NCBI GenBank assembly: GCA_021399435.1 | Contig: JAJTUP010000015.1 | Coordinates: forward strand, 558,001-622,000 | Direction of reading: 5' to 3' | DNA from: Diaporthe sp. PMI_573 | Lineage: Eukaryota > Ascomycota > Sordariomycetes > Diaporthales > Diaporthaceae | Length of the DNA: 64,000 nucleotides | In this document: piece after piece, positions 1 to 10,941 of the stretch | How positions within the stretch are numbered: the first letter of the stretch is position 1 | How the letters are laid out: every line of letters begins with the position of its first letter | The notes under the pieces: generated by a model | Told to the model about the DNA's origin: nothing | Database searches by the model: none | What the model saw: only the letters and a program-made list of their open reading frames with translations | Program-made: the position numbers and the translations under genes

Positions 1-1
1 A

Positions 2-118
2 CAAGAGAAGAGTCGCATTGCCAAGAGCATTTTCGATGCCAGCAGTGAGGCGGGTATTTCGTCTGCGACAGCTCAGCAGACGAAGAAGCGGAAAGAAGCC
101 GGCGTGCGTCTGGCTTAA
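2..118 (+). CDS. 3' end of an unrecognised protein gene (partial)
   Basis: Reading frame 2 is open from the window edge to a TAA at 116-118. It encodes about 38 residues ending in a lysine/arginine-rich tail (..TKKRKEAGVRLA). The composition, rich in Ala, Ser and Lys with a possible basic nuclear-targeting stretch, looks like a genuine C-terminus. Too little is present to name a family, and the overlapping ORF in frame 3 (18-257) is probably a shadow. The frame choice is an inference from residue composition only. Confidence 0.4.
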   Translation, partial: QEKSRIAKSIFDASSEAGISSATAQQTKKRKEAGVRLA

Positions 119-409
119 TGTTGGGGTGACGACCAGGGCCTTTGTTCACGATTCGAGTACAGTAGACGTTATTTGGAATCAAAAGGTGCATCACCCTACC
201 TGGAACAATTTTCATTCTTGTGTGCTGACAAACGGCAAGAGTCCTAGCTCAAGGTAAGAAGAACCTGCCTGTGTTGCATACTAATTTAACCACAGCTGGG
301 TCTGTCGGGTCCAGAGGTACGTGGTGACTCAAGTGACACCTTTTACACGTTGATATGCCGAATTCTCTTTACAAACACATTCGCACTTCAGAGCTCGATG
401 TAGAAGATT

Positions 410-814
410 TCAAACCAGGTCTATTTATTCTTCCTATCAGTAAGCCTGCCCCTAGGCAAGCGCTCAGCTTCACTTACCTTCTACGATTCCCTTGACAATG
501 TCTGCAGCAAGCTCGCCGAATTCCTCGCAGAGGTCCTTCATGTCGTTGCTGCCATAGGTTCCGTCGCTCAAGGGCTTCGGAGTCCAGTCCTTGACCTCCG
601 TGCTGACGCTCCCGTCGCGGATGTACGGCTGTAGCGATAGTGCACGTCGGTGCTTCTTTACGTCGTACTCGCAAACAGGCCCGCTGTTCATCATTTCGCA
701 GCTCGTACTGCGCTTGTGCTTGCGCTGGTTATCGCCGGTATACACGCCTTGGGGGCGGGCAAGAACGACCTCGTCTAAATACTTGACAGTCGGCTGCTCG
801 GTGAGGTTAGCCAT
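410..814 (-). CDS. Small hypothetical protein (about 115 aa)
   Basis: The minus-strand ORF starts at 814 (MANLTEQPTVKYLDEVVLAR...). It reads open to 470, but a strong donor (GTAAGT) begins at 477. Splicing to an acceptor TAG at 423-421 gives exons 814-478 and 420-410, a 57-nt intron with a CTGAT branch-like site, and a product ending ..GIVEDLV. Unspliced it would end ..GIVEGK after 114 residues. The protein is acidic at the C-terminus, basic in the middle, and has no signal peptide or membrane segment. I do not recognise the family. It lies 3' of the tyrosinase gene on the same strand, 700 bp away, so no functional link is implied. Confidence 0.5.
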
Positions 815-1514
815 CTTTCTTCTCTACTGCTTGCTGCTCCTCACCTTTGGCTATTGGGTTTGGATAGACGAGTGGAGCGTGCAAGAACGGCTTTGTAGGT
901 CGTAAAGATAAGGTTTTGGGTCCTGAGCCACTGGCTGTGATGAGGATGCAAGAGAAAAGCTGTGATTGAAGATGACTGCTCTTTTTATGTAGGACTTAGG
1001 GGTCGTGTATAATACTATTTTTGTCAAGTTCCGCCTCTTGATCCTTTGAAGAAATAATCATGATCTCCGATTGTTCCTAAAGTCCAACGTTCTCAGCCGG
1101 ACAATCAGTATTGTGTCGGCACTAGCAGAAATACCCCCAGCGGTGCGATGTTCTCAAAGACAAACCTACTCAAGCAATGTTCAGCTGTGGCGTCTCTTTG
1201 TCCACAAGTCTTTCAGGTGCTGATGACATTGTAGAAAAGAAAAAAAAAATGGCTAAGATACGAACAGGCCAAGCCGAACGTCATCCCTACCCAGAGTTCT
1301 GACAAGCTTGGTCTGCTTTAGCTGACTCCTGAACGTGCCAAGAGATTTCATAATATGGCCGTGGAAAACAAATTTCAGAGCAAAGTCAATGCCGCCGAAC
1401 CTAAACCGATAGCATGATCCGATTAAATATGATTAAGTATTAATCTACCTCGCCGGTAAAGAGAAAATACTGTGAGTATACCATATCTCCCATGAATTCA
1501 TCGCAAGTCCTAGC
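815..1514. other. Intergenic, no gene seen
   Basis: Contains the promoter of the small gene ending at 814 and the 3' flank of the tyrosinase. There is an A-rich run at about 1240 and AT-rich stretches near 1420-1480. No coding frame or RNA gene is supported. Confidence 0.6.
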
Positions 1515-2712
1515 CTAAACGTACTCAGCACAGATCAAGTCACCGCGGATGTCCATGACCTCAGCAATAGTGACATTAGGGACCAGGCCTGCCATCCACA
1601 GGTTGTGGTCCAGAGTGGTGACGTTCCCCGGGTCACCATTGTTTTCCAAGAGCACGGAGATGGGAAAGATGTAGTCCTCATCAACGAGCAGGTAGTCGAT
1701 CAATGGAACATTGCGCCCGGTCATATCGGCGAGGCGGGTGGAAAGGTCTACAGCTTGCCACTGCCACCAGACGTAGTCCAGATATGTGTGGTGAAGGTAG
1801 AAAAGAGGATCGCCCGGGCTGAGCGTCACATCTAACATCTAATAAAAGACCCAAGTCAGTAAAATCTCACAGCACAGCTGCATTAGGAACCTGCATTAGA
1901 ATGGTGATAGAAGACCAAGCACTCACAACACCACCGACACCTGCGTGGCCGGCTCCATGAGGTTTCGCCTTGTAGCACGTCCATGCCTCTGAGTAATTCG
2001 CACTCGCGAAACACGCATCGAGGTTGGACGTGTTAGCCTGGTTGAGGAAACTACTCTGGCTCAGATCCCGGCTTAGGCAATAATCGGTCGCAAAGCCGGT
2101 CTGGTTGATATGCAGCGTGAGGTTCGAGAACGGGCCGTCGGCAACACAGGCGTCGCCGCTGTCATCGATCTCGGTCCCGTTGCCACCGAAGCCCGTGTCC
2201 GGGTCGAAGACGGCCGAGTCTCCCAGGCCGATTGACCCGGCCACGATGGCAGCGTAGTCGGCCTGCTCGTCCCAGTAGGGCTGGGCGCCAGTGTAGCCGC
2301 ACTCGGACTGCAGGAGCAGCTCGTGGACGCGCATATACAGCCTGTGCCAGGGTAGGAAGGCGCCGACGTCGTGGACCATGTTGGTCTGCGCTATGTGAAT
2401 GTACTGCAGCTCGTCCCAGCGCGTCTGGGCGTTCTCGATGCCACTTCTGGGCGCTGAGGACTGCAGGCAGAGCTCCGCGTCGATGTAGGCCTTTTTCTCG
2501 TCACCTGTGAGTGAGGTCCTGCGGGTGCCAAAGTGTGAGGCTGTGCCCTGGATGCGGCGATTATAAAGAGGGCATGTTTCCTACCATGATTTCCGCTGGT
2601 TGAGCGTCGTACAGGATGCGTTCGTCTGTCTTGGGGTCACTGGGGAGGACTCAACCGCAAAACAAAGCGCGAGAAGGCAAAAGAAGCCGGAGCGGACTGA
2701 AGAGAGCGACAT
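1515..2712 (-). CDS. Secreted tyrosinase (type-3 copper protein)
   Basis: Copper monooxygenase of the common-central tyrosinase domain family, predicted to oxidise phenols to quinones outside the cell or in the secretory pathway. Exons 2712-2585, 2518-1927 and 1838-1515 give 347 aa; both introns (66 and 88 nt) are GT-AG and phase-consistent. The N-terminus (MSLSSVRSGFFCLLALCFAV) is a signal peptide, which favours this Met over the in-frame one at 2811. CuA histidines are seen at about 84, 92 and 101 (HDVGAFLPWHRLYM). CuB histidines are at about 230 and 234 (HGAGHAGVGG) and in the HH at 256-257 (SPGDPLFYLHH). Several N-glycosylation sequons follow. The short length and lack of a C-terminal lid domain fit the small secreted fungal tyrosinase-like group rather than the large cytosolic melanin tyrosinases. 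Substrate is unknown. Confidence 0.9.
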
Positions 2713-2816
2713 GGTTATGAGGACCGGAATCGGACAAACGAATGAATGAAGGTAAAGAATGTCTGGAAGCCTACTGAACGATCGAACGTAGTCTTCGGTT
2801 GGATCACTCAACTCTA

Positions 2817-2824
2817 TATTTATA
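2817..2824 (-). promoter_or_regulatory. TATA-like box upstream of the tyrosinase
   Basis: TATAAATA on the minus strand, about 105 bp upstream of the chosen tyrosinase ATG at 2712. The position is compatible with a core promoter and with starting translation at 2712 rather than 2811. Motif and spacing are the only evidence. Confidence 0.4.
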
Positions 2825-3546
2825 AATGACGACTTCGTCTTGGTAGAATAGTATTATGTGGTGGTGGTTCATCGCATCTCATGCCAAGGCGGGTTGATCC
2901 TAAAGCCAAAGCGCAGGCATGAGCGAAACCCAATTCAACATGGCCTCGTAATGCAGCCCACAATCCGAATAGTAGCACTGGGAGGTGGTTGAAGCATGTA
3001 GAAAGTTGATTGGCCTCCTGGAGTGATTTGCAATTATTTATACAACACGCGTCCTTGTGTGACTTTGAAGGTCCGGGCCACGCATATACTCGGCGGGTCG
3101 GCGTACGCGTTCAGTGCTACTCTACCTGGGTTGGTAGGGTCAGGCGCACCGGCAATAGACGGCGAATCCCATGCCATGGATTGTTTTCAAGCGCAGTATG
3201 ATACTTTTCGAATCCCTCACTTTCCTCCGGCTTCTGAGTAGCGGTGAGAATCGCAGAGATTCGCCGTCGGGTCGCTCACATCTTGCGACCGTGCTCAAAT
3301 GTTACGTCTGCCCCTTGCCCGCATGCCCTGGCTCACAAATTGGCTCCAGGCTTGCGCAATGTCGACATGCCAGCCTGTTGAGACTCTATGACTCCGGAGC
3401 ATATCGTCTGCTGGCAACACGTTGTCCTCTCCGCCCACCCCTCACGCAACGCTGAGCCTCTCTTGTAGCCCGAACAGCTCCATGGGCGGGGCAAAGCGCT
3501 TGCGAACACAGGTATCGGTTGCGTCTGTGCCGTGCCTGGATGTGCC

Positions 3547-3879
3547 CTATTCGTCCACCACAATGTCCTTGGGCGGCGGCTCGGTCAAGACCTCGGCGTA
3601 AGTCACCGTCATGGCGCCTCGCCGTGTTGAAATATACCAGGTGAAAAGTCCAATGGTCAAGAAGGTGAACAGCCAGAGGAGGACAAGCTTCTTGGAGCGC
3701 CTAGGCGGTCGGGCATAAGGGCTCCATAAGCTGGGCGCCGCCGATGAAGGGCTGTAGACGCCATAGCTGCCGTATGCGCCTGGCAGGAGACCGCCTTCAG
3801 CACCGCGTTTGTTGCTGAACTTCTTTGTGCGGGTGCGGGTGTCTTTGACGAGGGCTGGCAGGCTGAACTTCGTGGACAT
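3547..3879 (-). CDS. Small single-pass membrane protein, unknown function
   Basis: Single-exon minus-strand ORF. The chosen start at 3879 (MSTKFSLPALVKDTRTRTKK) gives 110 aa. It has a basic, Ser/Tyr/Pro-rich N-terminal part, a positively charged patch (PPRRSKK) and one clear transmembrane segment (LVLLWLFTFLTIGLFTWYI, about residues 66-84), then a short tail ending PPPKDIVVDE. By the positive-inside rule the N-terminus should be cytosolic (type II orientation). An upstream in-frame Met at 4053 would add 58 residues including a CRP-repeat that is probably untranslated leader DNA. I do not recognise a family. Confidence 0.6.
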   Translation of the reverse strand: MSTKFSLPALVKDTRTRTKKFSNKRGAEGGLLPGAYGSYGVYSPSSAAPSLWSPYARPPRRSKKLVLLWLFTFLTIGLFTWYISTRRGAMTVTYAEVLTEPPPKDIVVDE

Positions 3880-3893
3880 GAGCCGCGGGTAAG

Positions 3894-3928
3894 AGGGGCG
3901 ACAGGGGCGACAGGGGCGACAGGGGCGC
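3894..3928. repeat. 9-nt tandem repeat (AGGGGCGAC, about 3.8 copies)
   Basis: Perfect AGGGGCGAC units at 3894, 3903 and 3912, then a partial fourth. It sits just upstream of the start at 3879, probably in the leader. Translated on the minus strand it would give a Cys-Arg-Pro repeat. AGGGG is also the core of stress-response elements. Confidence 0.85.
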
Positions 3929-4988
3929 TGGGTACGGAACGGCGGGAGGACTGGGTGTGTCAATTGGCTCGATGGTGTAGTGTTGTCGTTGTTGTTACGG
4001 TCTCTGGTGTGCGTCCTCGAGGAGCTGCTCGGCAGTTGCCACGAGTCTTCCAAGCTTTAGGGTACCATGTAAATGACGATCCTCGGTACGTGTTCGGGAG
4101 GCAGGCAGGGGTGACATCAGCCGCTCGGATCCATCCAAGGGTTGCGGAGGTGGAGCCTTGCTCTCAACCCTCGTCCAGACCACCGCCTCTTGAGTTCTTG
4201 TCAAGACCTCTTGGCGATGCTGTCGAAGGGCAGAAAAAGATGTGCCTTGTAAGATTTCCATCTACAAATCCATTCTTGTCAACATCCAGCATCTATCCTG
4301 GTAAAGGATATCCCAGGCAGCCAGGCTAGATCATCCCAGAGAAAGGTCATCCCGTAAGAGATGCGGGTTGCTGCGATCCCTGCGAGAGCATCCAAGTCCT
4401 CGGGATATTTTTCGTCGGCAGACCAGACTAACAGACTGCCGAGTGGGAGCGGGTGCTATGAGGTGAGTGGCGTAGCTTCCCGCCCGCCTGAGGATGAGAC
4501 AAGACGTCATATCCCGCCAAACCAAGGAGCCGCCCTTTAGCTGCTGCTGCTGCACTGCGACGAGAGAGCTGTGCCAGCTTCTCCAGCTTGGAATCAGGTC
4601 AAACGGGCCCAATCGAGAACGGGGGGCTGCCGATCTCAGTCAATGAGAATCAATGACCCAATGGCGCACATCAACCTCATGCACTACATCCGGTCCTGAT
4701 CTTTGATCCTCAATCCCGGTGAGTTGCTACGGACACCCGCTCTTCGTACTTGTTCGTGGGCCGCTTCTCATAATCTTCCCCGACTTTGTTTTGCTGCGTC
4801 CATCTGTTGGTCACGGTCTGGTCGTGGGCCTCTCCCCCTCCCCCTCTGAGATCGGTCCCGTGGTCGTGACATTGAGCACCCGTCAACGTCACCCGTGGTC
4901 GTCATTCTTGACCTTGTATATCCCTCGCGTTCCTTCCTTTCACAAATTCCCAACTTGTCCCAGTTACACAGTTGCAGATACACGCAAC
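3929..4988. promoter_or_regulatory. Divergent intergenic region, membrane-protein gene / tricalbin
   Basis: About 1 kb between the 5' ends of the small membrane-protein gene (minus) and the tricalbin (plus). The open frame running 4719-4988 ahead of the tricalbin ATG is a pyrimidine-rich leader with no family resemblance, so I treat it as 5' UTR. No further gene seen. Confidence 0.5.
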
Positions 4989-7900
4989 ATGGAGCAGCAA
5001 GAGCACAAGGCCCCGGCGGGTCACTATTCTGGCACCAACAGGATCCCCAACATCAAGCAGTTCATGGAAGGCTTGGACAAGGACAAGAAGGAGCGGGACG
5101 CCAAGATCGACGCCCAACAGGACCAGCACAGTACCGGCGACGGCGAGGTCAAAGCTCACCACAACGAAAAGCCAAAGGGAAACAATCGCAGGACAGTCCG
5201 CGATCCGGTCACCGGCAAGGATGTCGAGATCGATGACATCGGCCCTGAAATGGTCGAGGCAGTTCACGACCCTCACGTAAGTCACATGCCGTTCCTTCGA
5301 AACCACCCCACGTCGAGTGAGGACCCTGGCTCATGTTCTGCCCAGCTCTTCGTACCAAACGCCAATCTCGGCAAGGAGACCACGGTTAAGACAGAACCTA
5401 CCCAATCTGGCGAGGAGTACCGGCGCAACCAGGACGTCACAGCGCCGCCCGACCCGGTGGAGCCAGGGACGACAAGTGATGTGCCCATCCACGGCGAGAA
5501 AACCAACGTGCTCTTCCACCCGACCCCGTCCGTCAGCTACGAGCCCATGTACGCGGCCCTCGAAGCCAGGGCAAACATTCTCTGCGCCGGCATCTTCTTT
5601 TCCATCACCTTTATTGGAAAGATCTTGGGTGGCTCGCTCTGGGGCTTAATCCCCCTGGGGTTCTGTGTGGCCTCGGGTGTCTTCCTCTGGGTCAAGGATC
5701 TGATTCGCCAGGGCCGAGATACCGAGTGGTCCAGCGAGCAGCAGCGCGGCGAGACCGCCGTTGTCAACCTCATCCCTGAGTCGGTCGAATGGATGAACAC
5801 CGCCATCGGCTTGATCTGGGGGTTGATTAACCCGGACATGTTTGCCGCTGTTGCGGATACCCTGGAAGATGTGATGCAAGCAAGTGTGCCTGGTGTCATT
5901 GAAAATGTCAAAGTCAACGACATCTCCCAAGGAAGCAACCCCATCAGAGTCCTGAGCTTGCGTGCCCTCCCCGATAGCCACGTGCAGGACCTGAAAGATG
6001 AGATCCGAAAACAGGACGAAAAGACCAAAGACCCCCAGGAACTAGCAGCTGATGAAGAGGGTGGTGACTTCTACAATCTCGAGGCAACCATTGCCTATCA
6101 CTCACTACCGTCCGGGGCGGACGTGTCTTCAAAGGCCAAGAACATGGGCATGCAACTCGTCTTCTATCTGGGTATGAAAGGTCTCTTTGGAGTCCCGTTC
6201 CCCATCTGGGTCGAACTGAATGGTTTGGTCTGCACCGCCCGTCTCCGCGTGGCTCTTGCCCCTAACCCACCGTTCATCAAGACACTTAGCGTCACCCTCA
6301 TGGGCCTGCCGAGAGTGGAGGCCAGCTGCATACCACTCATCGAGAAGGGTGCCAATGTGCTCAACCTTCCTCTTATCTCCAACTTTGTAAACTGGGCAAT
6401 CGCAACTGCTGCTGGCATGTATGTTGCCCCCAAGTCACTAACACTTGATATCGGCAAGATGCTATCGGGTGACGATATCACGAAGGAGACCCAGGCGCTC
6501 GGCGTCCTCTTCATCCGCATCCACAAGGCGACTGGCCTCTCGAAGCAGGACCGCAGAGGGAGCCAAGGTGGCGGGTCAGACCCTTACGTGTGTTTGTCCT
6601 TCTCCAAGTTTGGCAAGCCCCAGTACTGCACGCGTGTTATCCAGGATAACCTCGACCCGATCTTTTCCGAGTGCGCCGCTCTCCTCGTCACCCCTGATAT
6701 CATCAAGGCAGACGAGCAGCTTTCGCTGGAGCTCTGGGACAGTGATCGGTCGTCGGCGGACGATGTCGTGGGGAAGGTCGAGCTGAGTATCCAGAAGCTC
6801 ATCCAGCATCCAGGCAGGATGTTCCCTCAAAAGTCGACCCTGAGAGGCACCAAAGCGGAAAGCACCATGCCGGGCACCCTGTCCTGGGAAGTCGGCTTCT
6901 TTGGCAAAACTCAGTACCGCAAGGCTCTTCGGACTGACGGCAAGGATCCCAATCTCCCCAAGGAGCTACAGGATAAGAAGGAGCTGCAGCAGGACGTTGG
7001 ATCCCTGGACACCGCGAATGAAGACGCTGTGGTTCACACACCGCCTGACCCTCTTTGGCCAAGTGGAATCGTCAGCATCGTGGTTCATCAAATTGTCAAT
7101 CTTGAACTTGAGAACGTCAAGGGCTCACAGGGCAAGAGGAAGGGGCGTGAATTCGAGCCTGCCAGGCCCGAAGCCGGAGATATCAAGGAGGAGACGGGCA
7201 AGAAACTACCGAGCTCCTATTGCACGATCCTCATCAACGATGAACTCGCATACAAAACCCGAACCAAGGTGGTGTCCTCGAAACCTATCTTCGAAGCTGG
7301 GACAGAGCGGTTCATCCGAGACTGGAGAGCTGCCATTATTACTGTCACCGTTCGGGACTCGCGCAACCGACAGCACGATCCAATCATCGGAGTTGTGCCC
7401 CTGAAACTGTCCGACATCCTTCTGACCAGCAGTCAAAGCACAAGATGGTATCCTCTCGACGGCGGTATCGGCTTCGGACGTGTCCGCGTCTCGCTCCTTT
7501 TCCGCTCCGTCGACCTGAGGCTGCCACCCCAGCAGCTCGGCTTTGGCGAGATTGGAACCTTCGAATTCCTCTCAGACACAATCACGGCAGTCAATTATGA
7601 CGGGAACGCTCGCACAAAGCTGAAGCTCCGTACTGGAGGAAGTTCCGCCACGATAAAGAGCGAGAAGTGCACCAAGGCCGAAGACGGCAACCTCGCGTGG
7701 GATATCACGGAGTCTCAGCCCAGGAGGAACGGCGATGGAACTACAACCAACGTGGAAGGCCACATTCGACTTCCCGTGCGGTATCGCTACCGCTCGCCGG
7801 TCTTCTTCGAATTCCATCCCGCTGGGAAACGGCACACTGACACTTATGCTTCTGTATGGTTGCAGGACCTCATCGATCTCGAAGAGAAGGACTTTGATAT

Positions 7901-8801
7901 CCCTATCTGGCAATGCAACAACGGCACACGTCTGAGCCAGAACTACATCACTGAGGCCAACTACCGGGACGTTCCCAATCTAAATATCGAGGAGATTGGA
8001 CGACTCAGATTCCGGGGCAGGTTTAAGCCGGGCACTGACCGCGACCACCTCAAGTTCGTGAGCGACAACAACTCTCGCGAGACAATCGAGAGCTGGGAAG
8101 CGTGCTACGCCGAGGGCGTGAGGAAGGAGCTCGTCGTCGCAGAGGTACCACCGAGCATTCAGAAACTGCATGATGCCAGCCTCACGCAGGGGCGAGACGT
8201 GCTCGCCCAGGCGGATGAGAAGGACAAAGAGAAGTGGCTCGCCAAGGACGGTACCGACTGGAGCGGAGCCTTCGGGAAAGACCCCGTGGAGACGATGGGC
8301 AAGAGCCGCGGCGGCGATGAGGGCACAGACTCCGACGAGTATGAGTATGAAGACGAGGACTCGAGCAACCCCGACCTGGGCATCGCCGATGCGACGACCG
8401 ATCCTTCCATCTATAGCGGCGGGGACGCCAACGACGATCAGTCTAGCACGGGAGCGCGCCAGTCGGTAGACAGCGGGCACGGCAGCCAGCTGTCGCATCA
8501 GACGACCAAGAGCAGCGGTGGAAAGTCCTCCAGCAGCAAGAGCCCGATCAAGGCGATCAAGGACTACAGAACGCGGAGCAGGGACTTGCATCGTCAGCAC
8601 AGGGGCTTGATGCAATGGTAAGAGTCGACCTATCTTTCTGCTGCGAAATTTGAGATTTTTCATCCCGGCGCTGACTGCATATACAGGAGACCCATGCGCA
8701 ATGTTCAATTTGCCAAGAACGAGGCTACCTTTGCCGTCCGTCGGATCACCAAGGTCGGATCCCTCAGTGGGCGGAAGCCTGATGTTGAGACAGAAGTATA
8801 A
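4989..8801 (+). CDS. Tricalbin-type SMP/C2-domain ER-plasma membrane tether
   Basis: Lipid-transfer and membrane-contact protein of the tricalbin/extended-synaptotagmin family. Exons 4989-5276, 5346-8617 and 8687-8801 give 1224 aa. The start MEQQEHKAPAGHYSG is preferred over the ORF's first Met at 4719 because the earlier residues look like leader. A hydrophobic hairpin at about 173-212 should anchor it in the ER. The SMP lipid-binding domain follows (about 235-440), then C2 domains at about 475-590 (acidic loop GGGSDPYV and LWDSD) and about 680-830, a third C2-like region, and an acidic Ser-rich tail. The first intron (69 nt, GTAAGT..CAG) is in frame and stop-free, so retention would only insert 23 residues. 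The last exon supplies the conserved-looking C-terminal NVQFAKNEATFAVRRI. Confidence 0.9.
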
Positions 8802-10941
8802 GTACACATTGCTCGCGGTCTGCTTTATTTTTTCCTCTAGGGACAGCATTGGCATCTGTGCTTTCTCGTGGTTGGGGTCATTTTGGTTGGTGATATTGGG
8901 TTAAGGAAAACAAGAGGGCCCCTCATCCAATGGTTAGTGATGAAAAAGTAACAAGTAATTGTATGAAGTATTGATAATGAAGCATAGTGTTTTTTTTTTT
9001 CAGAACCTTGCAGGGTGTGCATATTTTCACAATGCCGTGATGATGCTTTCCTTGACCATACTTGGCTGCACAGTGGCGTTCCCAGAGACTCACGTAATAA
9101 AGAGAGACCCGATAAGGATAGACGAAGGATGGTGTATGTAGGGTACGCATAAAACAATGAATAACATCTCATCCATACAAGAGAAGGCTGGTCTCATATG
9201 TACACAAGTATCGTCTTGTTCCGAGCGGAGTTGTCTGCCAAAGAAATGTGCCCCACCACCCAGCACGTCAGCCTTGGGTAAAACTCAAGGAACATATGCT
9301 TGACGAAATTATGTGTCAACATCTAGGATGAATGAGCAGGAGGTAATTACTTCCACGTGCCTATATCTATGGGTGCCTCACTCAGCTCATCAAGAATAAC
9401 CTCCGAATCTGGCTTCTGCCGTTCCCTGTCTCTCGGGCCCGCTGTTGGAGAATGAGTAAGGGAAATACTCATCTCCTATGGAACTGAGCGCGCGGTCCCA
9501 ATCTCCTAATGCTCGCTACGAGAGTATGTATACTTGGGGCCCAACACATAACGCTATATACTTGAGGGAGCATCGCACTCGATGACATCTGACGTAGTAA
9601 GATTGCCTTGATAAGATCCGGTCGACGGCTCCTATGTACTGCGCAAAACGACGCGTGGGAAGTGGCGTTGTGAGCTTTTGATTAATACTCATTTCAGGAA
9701 TCTCGGGACACCAAGACGGGGAGCATTACGAAATATTCAACAGTCAATGATCCCTTATGCATGTACGTCCACCCCCCGCTCAAATTGAGCATCCTGGAGG
9801 CTTGTCGTGTCACCGCTGTCGGGGCGGTGTCTGTATGTCATAGCAGGCGCAGCGCCCACCACCGCCTCCACACATCTAGTGACTCGCGGCTTATACTGCT
9901 TGTCCTCTCAGGCGTGTGACTCGGCTCCATATTTTTTTGATTACACCTTATCCTGTGAATAACCGGGACACACGCAGTAACGGCTGTTCTCACAGTCGTT
10001 CGTCCGCTTGCTGTTTGCGGTGCGGGTATGCTGTAACTGTTGCTGCTTGCTTCGGGCATAATCCATGTGCAAGAGTCCCTTTCACCTTCTCCTCTATTTC
10101 TCGTCTTTCTCAACTTTCTCGAGTCTCAGCGAGTTGCCGAGTACCTTGTCTGAACCTATTGGTGTGACGTCCATGCCGGCGGCTTCCGCGATCCAGGAAG
10201 GAAAAAAAAAAAAAGACATTTCGAGCATTCGTAGGAGAACGTCGAGCGAGTGGTGAAGGAGATGGATACAATATTCTGACTGGTCAAAACGCGCTGCCTG
10301 TGTCCTTGCCGAGCAATCTCGCATTTGTTTATAGGAGTCGGCCAGTATAAGCAAGCAGTGTCTGCATCTTAGTCAGTCACCCACCACACATGGTGGTGAT
10401 GACCAGATCACATCACGAAAACCAATTGTCACAGTACGGGAGAAACCCCCAAGTATCAGCACGTTGCACGAGAAACGCCAGAGAAGAAACCTGGGCATGG
10501 ATCGAGTGATCCTCGCTTGATTCGTAGAAGCATCTTCCGACAATCCAGTCGTCATTATAAACACTCGGCTGGCCGGTCACGGTCATTCGACCGCCAGCCA
10601 TTCCGTCAATCCGAGGCCACCCAGCCAACATGTGGATATCAATCGAGGGAAAACCCCTATAGTCATCCCTGCCGCCTAATAGAAGGACTCCCTGCCCAAT
10701 CTGAATACCCCGAGCATCCCTGTACTCCTGAGGCCCATGAAACGCCATAAATCAAGCAAAGATAGGTACGCAAGGGAGTACGCGAACGAGGTGTATGCCC
10801 ACTAGACCTCGTGCTACAAACCTCAAGCCCGGGCATTCCAATGCCGATGCGACTTCCATCGGCCGCCTCCGCCGCTTGCCCAGAAGTAATGCAATAAATT
10901 TACAGAACATGACTTTTTGTGGTTCAAAACCGTTAACGCGA
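8802..10941. other. 2.1-kb convergent intergenic region
   Basis: Lies between the 3' ends of the tricalbin and the bHLH gene. Short ORFs here, including a 111-codon minus frame at 10413-10748, have no family resemblance and mutually overlapping frames. Mononucleotide runs occur at 8991-9000 (T) and 10201-10214 (A). Much is probably UTR. Confidence 0.5.

Noticed and set aside
4719..4988. 90-codon N-terminal extension of the tricalbin
   Set aside because: Family members start near MEQQ-like sequence; the extension is a translated pyrimidine-rich leader without targeting features.
10413..10748. 111-codon minus ORF downstream of the bHLH gene
   Set aside because: No recognisable motif and probably the bHLH 3' UTR; no splice or start context to support it.
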